Source: an uncultured Mollicutes bacterium (GTDB taxonomy: Bacteria; Bacillota_I; Bacilli_A; RFN20; CAG-826). From it: a stretch of DNA of 5,035 nucleotides. The stretch is taken from NCBI GenBank assembly GCA_937893635.1, contig CALBGF010000133.1, positions 1 to 5,035 of the forward strand, given 5' to 3'. The notes below the pieces were generated by a model, which had not been told where the DNA came from, ran no database searches, and saw nothing but the letters and a program-made list of their open reading frames with translations. The position numbers and the translations under genes were made by a program. This document shows positions 1 through 5,035 of this stretch, in pieces. Position 1 is the first letter of the stretch; each line of letters begins with the position of its first letter.

Positions 1-5
1 AATGT

Positions 6-692
6 ATGAATAAAGATTTAGAAAAATTAACCAAATTATTAGAAGATACTTTATCGTCCTTAAAAAAAGATGAAAAAGATACAACAATTACTAAATTATT
101 AAATGACGTAATAGATAGTTCTGGTTGGAAAAAAGGTTTTGATTCTATTATTGAAATGAAAAGTAATATTGACCGAGAACTTTTTGTTGGAGATATTGAT
201 GATGTAACTGGTGATTCAATTAATAGTTATATTCAACTCTTTAATAAACAAGATGAAGAAGATCATATTCCAGTAGAAGAAAGAAAACCTATTAAATTAT
301 ATATTGATTCTCGTGGCGGTGATTTATATGCAACAATGACTATGATTGATGCTATTAAATTATCAAAAACTCCAGTATGGACTATTAATATTGGTTGTGC
401 TTATTCTGGCGGTTTCTTTACCTTTATTGTAGGACATAAAAGAATTTCTTATCCTAATGCTTCTTTCCTTTTCCACGAAGGAGCTGCGGCAAATCAAGGT
501 GATGCAGGCAAGTTTAGAAATTTTGCCGATTTTTATAGTCGTCAATTAACAAAATTAAAAGAAATTACTTTGGAACATACTAAGTTTGATGAAGCATGGT
601 ATAAAGAACACATTAATGATGATGTTTGGCTTATGGCTGAAGATGCTTTAGAAAATGGCGTATGTGATGAAATTACTGATAAATTAGTATGA
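6..692 (+). CDS. ClpP-like serine protease (peptidase family S14)
   Basis: The 228-residue protein has the ClpP/crotonase fold signature. ClpP proteases cleave peptides in a barrel, usually fed by a Clp ATPase; in phages, S14 relatives also act as head maturation proteases. Visible landmarks are a glycine-rich DSRGGD segment at residues 101-106 (ClpP usually has NSPGG), the nucleophile Ser134 in AYSGG, His157 in FLFHEG, and Asp206 in the stretch before AEDALENGVCDEI. That last stretch aligns with the end of bacterial ClpP (AEEAVEYGLVD type). Ser-His and His-Asp spacings of 23 and 49 residues are close to E. coli ClpP (25 and 49), so the triad looks intact. About 45 charged residues precede the protease domain, longer than the short N-terminal loop of ClpP. 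The start ATG overlaps a TGA at 7-9, suggesting a coupled upstream gene outside the window; any ribosome binding site is cut off. The stop overlaps the ligase start (ATGA). No capsid or portal gene is visible nearby, so a maturation-protease role is not supported. Family call is firm; role is open. Confidence 0.9.
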   Translation: MNKDLEKLTKLLEDTLSSLKKDEKDTTITKLLNDVIDSSGWKKGFDSIIEMKSNIDRELFVGDIDDVTGDSINSYIQLFNKQDEEDHIPVEERKPIKLYIDSRGGDLYATMTMIDAIKLSKTPVWTINIGCAYSGGFFTFIVGHKRISYPNASFLFHEGAAANQGDAGKFRNFADFYSRQLTKLKEITLEHTKFDEAWYKEHINDDVWLMAEDALENGVCDEITDKLV

Positions 693-2626
693 ATAACGAA
701 ATAAGAACTTTAATAAATAAATTAAATGCTTACACTGAATTATATGATAATGGCACTCCTACAATTTCTGATAAAGAATGGGATGATTTATATTTTCAGT
801 TAGAGCAAATGGAAAAAGAGTCTGGAATTATTTATCCAGACTCTCCAACGCAAAAAGTTTTATATAGTGTAGTTAATGAATTACAAAAAGTAGAACATAA
901 TCATTTAATGTTATCTTTAGAAAAAACTAAAGATATTGCCGAAGTAGGTAATTTTGTTAAAGGTAAAGAGTTTTTAGCCATGAGCAAAATGGATGGCTTA
1001 ACTTGTAGTTTATTATATCAAGATGGTAAATTGGTAAGAGCTGAAACAAGAGGTGATGGAATAATTGGAGAAGATATTACCCATAATGCTAAAGTAATTG
1101 CTAATATACCAACAGAAATAAACTATAAAGAAGAGTTAGTTATTGATGGCGAAGTTATTTGTGATTTATTAACTTTTAATAATTTATTTGCAGAAACCTA
1201 TAAAAACGCAAGAAATTTTGCGGCAGGTAGTATTAGATTACTTAATTCAGGTGAGAGTAAAAATAGACACTTATCTTTTGTAGCTTGGGAAGTTATTGAA
1301 GGATTTGAAGATATAGATACTGTAAGTGGTAAACTTGATAAGGCAACTGATTTAGGTTTTACTACTGTGCCGAGAATGGTGTCAACAGTTTTTGATGATA
1401 CTGTTTTTATTACTGGAATTACTGCCGCTTCTAAGTCTCATTTTTACCCTATTGACGGCATTGTTTTTAAGATTAATGATATCTACGCAGGCCGTGTATT
1501 AGGAAAAACTGGACATCATTTTAATAATGCTATCGCATTTAAGTTTTATGATGAAACTTATGAAACTCGATTAAAAGATATTGAATGGAGTATGGGGAGG
1601 ACCGGCATTCTTACTCCAATAGCTGTATTTGATGAAGTAGATATGGACGGCTCTAAAGTAAGTCGCGCAAGTCTTCATAATGTGAGTGTAATGCGTGATA
1701 TTTTAGGAACGCCTTGGATTGGTCATTTAATTGATGTCTACAAATCAAATATGATCATACCTCAAATCCAAAAGAATGAAGAATTAAATGCCGAAGTGCT
1801 CGGTCCTGAAATTCCTTTACCAACTATTTGCCCGGTTTGTGGTGGTGAAGTAAAATTAGAGGAAACTGATAATTCTTTAGTATTAAAATGTATGAACCCT
1901 GCTTGTCAAGGTAAATTAATTAATCGTCTCGACCATTTTTCGGGGAAAAAAGGTTTAGATATAAATGGTTTATCTAAAGCTACTTTAGAAAAACTAATTG
2001 ATTGGGGTTGGCTTAATTCATTAATTGATATTTTTAGTTTAAAAAATTATCGTAATGAATGGATTAAAAAAGCAGGTTTCGGTGTTGCTTCAGTAGATAA
2101 AATACTTGCGGCAATTGAAGCAAGTAAAGACACTACTTTAGATAAATTTATCTCTTCTCTTGGTATTCCATTAATTGGTTCTCGTGTTGCTAAAGATATT
2201 ATGAAACATATTAATAGATATGATGAATTAAGAGATTTAGTTATAAATAATTTTGATTTTGCGCAATGGGATGGTTTTGGTGAAAGTAAATCTGATAATT
2301 TATTAAAATTTGATTATACTGAAGCTGATGAAATTTATAAGTTATTAAATATTGCGAAAACTCGGTCAGAGATCGCAGAATCGGCGCTTGCGCAAGATTT
2401 AACTGTATGTATTACAGGTAGTTTGAAAGAATATAAGAATAGAACTGAATTACAATCTGCTATTGAATCTATTGGCGGTAAGGTAGTAAGTTCTATTAGT
2501 AAAAAAGTTAATTATTTAATTAATAACGATGTTAATTCAACTTCGAGCAAAAATCAGCAAGCTAAAAAGTTGAATATACCAATTATAAGTGAAAAAGATT
2601 TTAAAGAAAAATTTCTTGACTTATAA
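689..2626 (+). CDS. ligA: NAD+-dependent DNA ligase LigA
   Basis: This enzyme seals nicks in duplex DNA using NAD+, through a lysyl-AMP intermediate, in replication and repair. At 645 residues it is slightly shorter than E. coli LigA (671) but has all domains in order. Domain Ia (about 1-65) carries the SDKEWDDLY stretch for NMN binding, with Trp31 where most family members have Tyr. The adenylation domain has the nucleophile Lys100 in KMDG, then RGDG (121-124), DGEV (153-156), NARNFAAGSIR (173-183) and DGIVFK (256-261). The OB fold starts near GRTGILTPIA (303-312). A four-cysteine zinc finger uses Cys381, Cys384, Cys401 and Cys406. Helix-hairpin-helix repeats span about 413-560, and a BRCT domain spans about 569-645 (TVCITGSL, SIGGKVVSSISKKVNYLI). 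The start is fixed by the ATGA overlap with the protease gene and by a TAA at 680-682 in the same frame. No clear ribosome binding site is seen, so translational coupling is likely. The gene ends in TAA, and its last codons contain the -35 of the next promoter. Phage ligases of this type are known, for example in T5-like phages. Confidence 0.97.
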   Translation: MNNEIRTLINKLNAYTELYDNGTPTISDKEWDDLYFQLEQMEKESGIIYPDSPTQKVLYSVVNELQKVEHNHLMLSLEKTKDIAEVGNFVKGKEFLAMSKMDGLTCSLLYQDGKLVRAETRGDGIIGEDITHNAKVIANIPTEINYKEELVIDGEVICDLLTFNNLFAETYKNARNFAAGSIRLLNSGESKNRHLSFVAWEVIEGFEDIDTVSGKLDKATDLGFTTVPRMVSTVFDDTVFITGITAASKSHFYPIDGIVFKINDIYAGRVLGKTGHHFNNAIAFKFYDETYETRLKDIEWSMGRTGILTPIAVFDEVDMDGSKVSRASLHNVSVMRDILGTPWIGHLIDVYKSNMIIPQIQKNEELNAEVLGPEIPLPTICPVCGGEVKLEETDNSLVLKCMNPACQGKLINRLDHFSGKKGLDINGLSKATLEKLIDWGWLNSLIDIFSLKNYRNEWIKKAGFGVASVDKILAAIEASKDTTLDKFISSLGIPLIGSRVAKDIMKHINRYDELRDLVINNFDFAQWDGFGESKSDNLLKFDYTEADEIYKLLNIAKTRSEIAESALAQDLTVCITGSLKEYKNRTELQSAIESIGGKVVSSISKKVNYLINNDVNSTSSKNQQAKKLNIPIISEKDFKEKFLDL

Positions 2627-2644
2627 AAAAAATTATTATATAAT
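2616..2644 (+). promoter_or_regulatory. Sigma-70/sigma-A promoter for the small TAG-containing gene
   Basis: A -35 box TTGACT (2616-2621) is separated by exactly 17 bp from a perfect -10 TATAAT (2639-2644). The -35 lies inside the last codons of ligA. Transcription should start near 2651, giving a leader of about 17 nt before the ATG at 2668. It shares the 12-base string ATTTCTTGACTT with the second promoter 201 bp downstream. Confidence 0.85.
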
Positions 2645-2655
2645 AGTTATATAAT

Positions 2656-2662
2656 AAAGGAG
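2656..2662 (+). promoter_or_regulatory. Strong ribosome binding site (AAAGGAG)
   Basis: AAAGGAG ends 5 bases before the ATG at 2668. It is the best Shine-Dalgarno match in the window. Together with the promoter just upstream, it decides that translation begins at 2668, upstream of the in-frame TAG, rather than at an ATG after the TAG. Confidence 0.85.
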
Positions 2663-2667
2663 AAATT

Positions 2668-2820
2668 ATGGATAGAAAAGAAATAAGAGCAATCGCTCGT
2701 TAGATAGCGAAAGCAGAAAAGAAAAAAGATTATAGAAAAATTGAAGAGTTAACTTCACAAATAAAATCATTGGAAGATATGATGCGTATAGATAATGAAG
2801 TTCAAAAAATTATTTCTTGA
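2668..2820 (+). CDS. Small hypothetical protein read through an in-frame TAG (code 15)
   Basis: The frame from ATG 2668 to TGA 2820 holds 50 codons, with TAG at codon 12 (2701-2703) as its only interruption. With TAG as Gln, the product is a very charged, mostly helical 50-residue protein. It starts MDRKEIRAIAR, continues with a Lys/Glu-rich stretch (KAEKKKDYRKIEELTSQIK) and ends with an LEDMMRIDNEVQKIIS-type helix. Leu, Ile and Met spacing suggests a short coiled coil. There is no signal peptide or membrane segment. A consensus promoter and the window's strongest ribosome binding site sit directly upstream, so the gene is meant to be expressed. Its TGA overlaps the -35 box of the next promoter. 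Under the standard code this would be an 11-residue leader peptide followed by 38 meaningless codons. The coherent amino acid pattern on both sides of the TAG, and the TAG-rich gene at 4109, favour recoding. Function is unknown. Confidence 0.75.
2701..2703 (+). other. In-frame TAG, probably read as Gln
   Basis: Codon 12 of the small gene at 2668. It sits between AIAR and IAKAEKK in a hydrophilic helix, a context that suits glutamine. The reading frame continues for 38 more codons to TGA. Confidence 0.72.
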
Positions 2821-2845
2821 CTTTCTAAAATTTTTCTGATATAAT
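2817..2845 (+). promoter_or_regulatory. Sigma-70/sigma-A promoter with extended -10 for the 2895 gene
   Basis: TTGACT (2817-2822), a 17 bp spacer, and TATAAT (2840-2845) preceded by TG at 2837-2838 (extended -10, TGATATAAT). The -35 overlaps the TGA stop of the preceding small gene. Transcription should start near 2852, giving a leader of roughly 43 nt, AT-rich and without an obvious hairpin, before the ATG at 2895. This is the strongest promoter in the window by consensus match. Confidence 0.88.
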
Positions 2846-2894
2846 ATATATACAAAATAAAAAATATTTAAAATTTGAAAGGAAACAAAAAATT

Positions 2895-3158
2895 ATGGCA
2901 ATGTCAAGCAATAGCATTAAGGTTTTAGATTATTTAAAGAAGGTTAATGGAACACAGGTTACAGCTGCTGATGTAGCAGAAGCTCTCGGCCTTGAAAAGA
3001 AGAGCGTAGATGGTATTTTTACTTCTGCTATTCAGAGAAAGGGTCTTGGCGTAAGAACGCCGGCTGAAATTGAGCTCGAAGATGGGACTCACCGTCAAGT
3101 AAAATTTTTGTCTTTAACGGCAGAAGGTATGAGTTTCTCACCTGAAGATGCTGAATAA
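2895..3158 (+). CDS. Small helix-turn-helix/winged-helix-like protein
   Basis: The 87-residue protein is predicted from its pattern to be a small winged-helix DNA-binding protein. A first helix (SIKVLDYLKKV, 7-17) is followed by a helix-turn-helix-like stretch (VTAADVAEALGLEKKSVDGIFTSAIQRKG, about 22-50). A beta-hairpin wing then follows (VRTPAEIELEDGTHRQVKFLSLT, about 53-75). There is no signal peptide or membrane segment. AAAGGAAA (2878-2885) lies about 10 bases before the chosen ATG; codon 3 is also ATG, so the product could be two residues shorter. The gene is a self-contained transcription unit with its own extended -10 promoter and a strong terminator after it. It is richer in G and C than its neighbours: a hand count over 2941-3120 gives 80 of 180, about 44 percent. 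It also uses CTC, CTT and CAG more freely. This suggests high expression or separate origin. It may be a regulator or DNA-packing protein, but its target cannot be read from the sequence. Confidence 0.85.
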   Translation: MAMSSNSIKVLDYLKKVNGTQVTAADVAEALGLEKKSVDGIFTSAIQRKGLGVRTPAEIELEDGTHRQVKFLSLTAEGMSFSPEDAE

Positions 3159-3179
3159 TTCGTTGGGCAAAACGAGTTA
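3156..3179 (+). other. Hairpin at the stop codon of the 2895 gene
   Basis: TAATTCGTT (3156-3164) can pair with AACGAGTTA (3171-3179), with one T-G wobble, around the loop GGGCAA. The stem includes the TAA stop. It has no T-run after it, so it is not a classic terminator; it may stabilise the 3' end of the mRNA. Confidence 0.45.
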
Positions 3180-3201
3180 AGTTCTTAATAATAAATTTTA
3201 T

Positions 3202-3243
3202 AAAGTATTGAGAGGAGAAGATAACTCTTCTCAATACTTTTTT
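3202..3243 (+). terminator. Strong Rho-independent terminator
   Basis: AAAGTATTGAGAGGAG (3202-3217) pairs with CTCTTCTCAATACTTT (3225-3240) over 16 bp with a single G-U pair. The loop is 7 nt (AAGATAA), and a run of six T spans 3238-3243. It closes the transcription unit of the 2895 gene and separates it from the nuclease genes downstream. Confidence 0.92.
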
Positions 3244-3249
3244 ATTAAG

Positions 3250-3255
3250 AAAGGA
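3250..3255 (+). promoter_or_regulatory. Ribosome binding site of the putative homing endonuclease
   Basis: AAAGGA ends 8 bases before the ATG at 3264. Its first two bases also belong to the possible outer stem around the terminator (pairing with 3182-3183), so folding could partly mask it. Confidence 0.7.
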
Positions 3256-3263
3256 ATTTAACT

Positions 3264-4109
3264 ATGTTAAGCATAAAAGAAATTGAAAATATTTTAAATT
3301 GTTCTTTGTCTGAAGAAAAAAGACAAGAAATTTTAAAATTAGATGATTATTCGGATTCAATTAAACGAGCGAATTTAATTGGTCAACAATTTAATAGATT
3401 ATTAGTAATTGGAAAGGGACCTCAATATATTAGTCCAGGCGGGGCTAAACAAGTTCAATGGTGGTGCATTTGTAATTGTTCTAAACACAATATTATTTTA
3501 GCTAGAACAAGTAATTTAAAAAGTAAAAATACAAAATCATGTGGTTGTTTAAATTTAGAGAAATCAAGAGAACGTATTATTGAATTAGGACATAAAGCTG
3601 CTATTAATATTACTAATCAACGTTTTGGTAAGCTCGTTGCTATTGAAAAAACTGAAAAACGCCATCAAGGTTCAATTGTATGGAAATGTCAATGCGATTG
3701 TGGAAATATTTGTGAAGCACCAACTAATGCTTTAAGAGCTGGACGTAAATATTCATGTGGTTGTTTAACAGAATCAAAAGCTTCATTTAATATTAAACAA
3801 TTTTTAACTCAAAATAATATTGAGTATATTACAGAAAAAACTTTTGAAACTTGTAAATTTCCAGATACAAATAATTCTGCGCGTTTTGATTTTTATCTTC
3901 CTAAATATAATTTACTAATTGAATATGATGGAGAACAGCATTTTCAAGAAAGAGATAGAAATTATTTCAAAGATTCTTTAGAAAAACGTCAAAAGCATGA
4001 TATTTTTAAAACACAATGGTGTCAAAATAATCAAATAAAACTTTTAAGAATTTCTTATAAAGAGCAAGAAAATATTGAAGAAATTTTAAAGAAAGAATTA
4101 AAAATATAA
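3264..4109 (+). CDS. Putative homing endonuclease: two zinc-ribbon-like repeats plus EDxHD/PD-(D/E)XK-like nuclease
   Basis: The 281-residue protein has three parts. Two related repeats (about 39-97 and 115-169) share the plan G-x-RFG-K-L-V-x-I, then W-x-C-x-C-x-C, then SCGCL. Their cysteines are Cys68/70/72 with Cys93/95, and Cys142/144/146 (plus 150) with Cys165/167. This Cys-rich repeat is common in phage endonucleases and probably binds DNA, perhaps through zinc. The C-terminal domain (about 172-281) has Glu191, Asp209 in RFDFYLP, the core IEYDGEQH (219-226), and KHDIFKTQW (244-252). That pattern fits Vsr/EDxHD-type homing endonucleases within the PD-(D/E)XK group. An in-frame TAA at 3246-3248 and AAGAAAGGA (3247-3255) 8 bases before the ATG support the start. 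No convincing promoter lies between the terminator and the gene, so expression may rely on readthrough. The TAA stop overlaps the next start (TAATG). It probably cuts DNA to spread itself; the target site cannot be deduced. Confidence 0.85.
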   Translation: MLSIKEIENILNCSLSEEKRQEILKLDDYSDSIKRANLIGQQFNRLLVIGKGPQYISPGGAKQVQWWCICNCSKHNIILARTSNLKSKNTKSCGCLNLEKSRERIIELGHKAAINITNQRFGKLVAIEKTEKRHQGSIVWKCQCDCGNICEAPTNALRAGRKYSCGCLTESKASFNIKQFLTQNNIEYITEKTFETCKFPDTNNSARFDFYLPKYNLLIEYDGEQHFQERDRNYFKDSLEKRQKHDIFKTQWCQNNQIKLLRISYKEQENIEEILKKELKI

Positions 4110-5035
4110 TGGAACAAATATTGCTAAGCGCATTTAGTGGTTTTATTAGCGGAGTTATATTTTACTTTTTTATTACTCGACCTAAATTAAAAAAAGTTAA
4201 AAAATATAACTCTGAAATAGAAGAAAAAAATAAAGAATTAGAACAATAGTCTAAAAATCTATAGATAAAAGTTATTCAAGAAACAGAATAGTATAATTCA
4301 CTTGTTTCTAAGCAAGAGACTTTAAAAAATTCAATTACGACCCTCGAAGAACAAGCTCAATCCGCAAGTGATATTTTTTATAAAGAAAAAATGAAATTAG
4401 CGGAAACTAATTTTGCCAATAATACAGAAAAGCTTGCGCAAGAATACAATGAATTAAAAGAGAATTGTGAAAATGAATATCTTTCTCTTTTGGAAGAAGA
4501 AGCAAAGCGTTTTAATGAATTACTTACAACCAATAGAGAAGAATTAAAACAATTGGAAGGACAATTAGCCGCACAAAAGCGTGCTGTTCAAGCTGCTATT
4601 GAAGAAGCTAAAAGACAACAAGAAATAGAAGAGCAAGAAGAATTTTATAAAATTAAACTATCAGAACAAGATAAAGAAGAAATTGCGCGATTGCGTACAG
4701 TTATCCCTTATCTTCGTTCGGCGGAACCAATTAATAAGGTTATTTGGAGTGTTTATTATATGAAACCTTTAAATGATTTAATTGGTCGATTGATTGGTAA
4801 AGAAACTAAATGCGGAATTTATAAAATTACTAATATAAAAAATAAAAAAGTTTATATTGGGCAAAGTGTTAATATCTCAGAACGTTTTAAACAACATGTG
4901 AAGCGAGGAGTGGGCGCAGAAGCGCCAACACGCAATAAACTTTATCCAGAAATGAATGAATTCGGTCCGGAGGGGTTCACATTTGAATTTTTGGAAGAGT
5001 GCTCGAAAGAACAATTAAATGATAGAGAAAAGTAT
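4109..5035 (+). CDS. Membrane-anchored coiled-coil GIY-YIG nuclease with three in-frame TAG codons (3' partial)
   Basis: Read with TAG as Gln, the frame is open for 309 codons from ATG 4109 and runs past the window. Residues 4-23 are hydrophobic, followed by a basic stretch (RPKLKKVKK): one membrane anchor with the rest inside the cell by the positive-inside rule. Residues about 33-195 are a long Glu/Lys/Gln-rich coiled coil. A linker (about 196-232, LRTVIPYLRSAEPINKVIW and on) leads to a GIY-YIG domain from about 234: CGIYKIT (235-241), VYIGQ (248-252), Arg259 in SERFKQH, a GVGAEAPTRNKLY stretch, FTFEFLEEC (290-298) and LNDREKY (303-309) with likely catalytic Glu307. Only the domain's end is missing. 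GIY-YIG domains cut DNA. TAGs are at codons 47, 52 and 61; no in-frame TAA or TGA occurs. All 18 ordinary Gln codons are CAA, none CAG. The start overlaps the preceding stop (TAATG) and has only a weak purine-rich site (GAAAG, 4091-4095), so coupling is likely. A standard-code reading would wrongly call a short peptide or a pseudogene. Domain and frame are firm; role is unknown. Confidence 0.9.
4247..4291 (+). other. Cluster of three in-frame TAG codons, probably read as Gln
   Basis: TAG at 4247-4249, 4262-4264 and 4289-4291 are codons 47, 52 and 61 of the 4109 gene. Their neighbours are LEQ-TAG-SKNL, NL-TAG-IKV and ETE-TAG-YNS, all in hydrophilic coiled-coil sequence. The frame before and after is continuous. 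Confidence 0.87.

Noticed and set aside
363..545. Open frame of 60 codons on the minus strand
   Set aside because: It lies entirely inside the protease gene, has no ribosome binding site or recognisable motif, and opposes every other gene.
2668..2703. An 11-codon leader peptide ending at TAG, used for attenuation
   Set aside because: No attenuator hairpin follows, the next gene has its own promoter downstream, and the frame after TAG remains protein-like to a TGA. It is kept only as a fallback explanation.
3028..3234. Open frame of 68 codons on the minus strand
   Set aside because: It overlaps the 2895 gene and the terminator stem, and shows no protein-like pattern or start signal.
3159..3263. 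A promoter for the homing endonuclease gene in the gap before it
   Set aside because: Only weak matches such as TTGGGC with TAATAA can be drawn, they lie upstream of the terminator, and no good -10 follows it.
4109..5035. The 4109 gene as a pseudogene
   Set aside because: All interruptions are the same codon, there are no frameshifts, the nuclease motifs are intact, and the neighbouring small gene shows the same TAG pattern.
1..5035. A suppressor tRNA (CUA anticodon) in the window
   Set aside because: No cloverleaf with a plausible T-arm and acceptor stem was found by eye, and the short intergenic gaps are filled by promoters and the terminator. It would have to be encoded elsewhere.
1..5035. 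CRISPR array, insertion sequence or attachment site
   Set aside because: No regularly spaced repeats, no transposase-like frame and no flanking direct repeats were seen; the only notable direct repeat is the 12-base promoter string.

Overview
This 5 kb window is AT-rich, has every gene on the plus strand, and is packed with start/stop overlaps. It reads as part of a tailed-phage genome, or a closely related mobile element. The gene mix is phage accessory or replication type: a ClpP-like protease, an NAD+-dependent DNA ligase, small unknown proteins, a putative homing endonuclease, and a GIY-YIG nuclease fused to a coiled coil. Consensus sigma-70/sigma-A promoters (TTGACT-17-TATAAT) and AAAGGAG-type ribosome binding sites point to a host of Firmicutes type rather than Bacteroidetes. 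This host assignment is inference.

The most important observation is that TAG does not behave as a stop codon here. Two genes make sense only if TAG is read through, most simply as glutamine (genetic code 15). One is a 50-codon gene at 2668-2820 with TAG at codon 12, a good promoter and a strong ribosome binding site. The other is the large gene at 4109 to the window end, which has TAG at codons 47, 52 and 61 and then stays open through a coiled coil into a clear GIY-YIG domain. None of the five complete genes ends in TAG; three end in TAA and two in TGA. This matches the TAG-to-Gln recoding known from some gut phages. A standard-code gene caller would lose or truncate both genes. No suppressor tRNA is visible in the window.

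Layout. 6-2626: clpP-like and ligA form a tight pair with an ATGA overlap, so their translation is probably coupled. 2616-2890: two near-twin promoters exactly 201 bp apart, each with its -35 at or inside the 3' end of the upstream gene, drive the TAG-containing small gene and then an 87-residue helix-turn-helix-like protein. That protein's gene is clearly more GC-rich than its surroundings and is closed by a strong hairpin terminator (3202-3243). 3264-5035: a nuclease module follows, in which a double zinc-ribbon-like protein with a C-terminal EDxHD/PD-(D/E)XK-like nuclease domain overlaps (TAATG) the start of a membrane-anchored coiled-coil GIY-YIG protein. The latter runs off the right edge.

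The ligase would seal nicks in replicating phage DNA. The ClpP-like protein is probably a processing or regulatory peptidase. The two nuclease genes look like mobile or genome-competition functions. No intergenic stretch exceeds 300 bases, and no CRISPR, tRNA, rRNA or insertion sequence was found.
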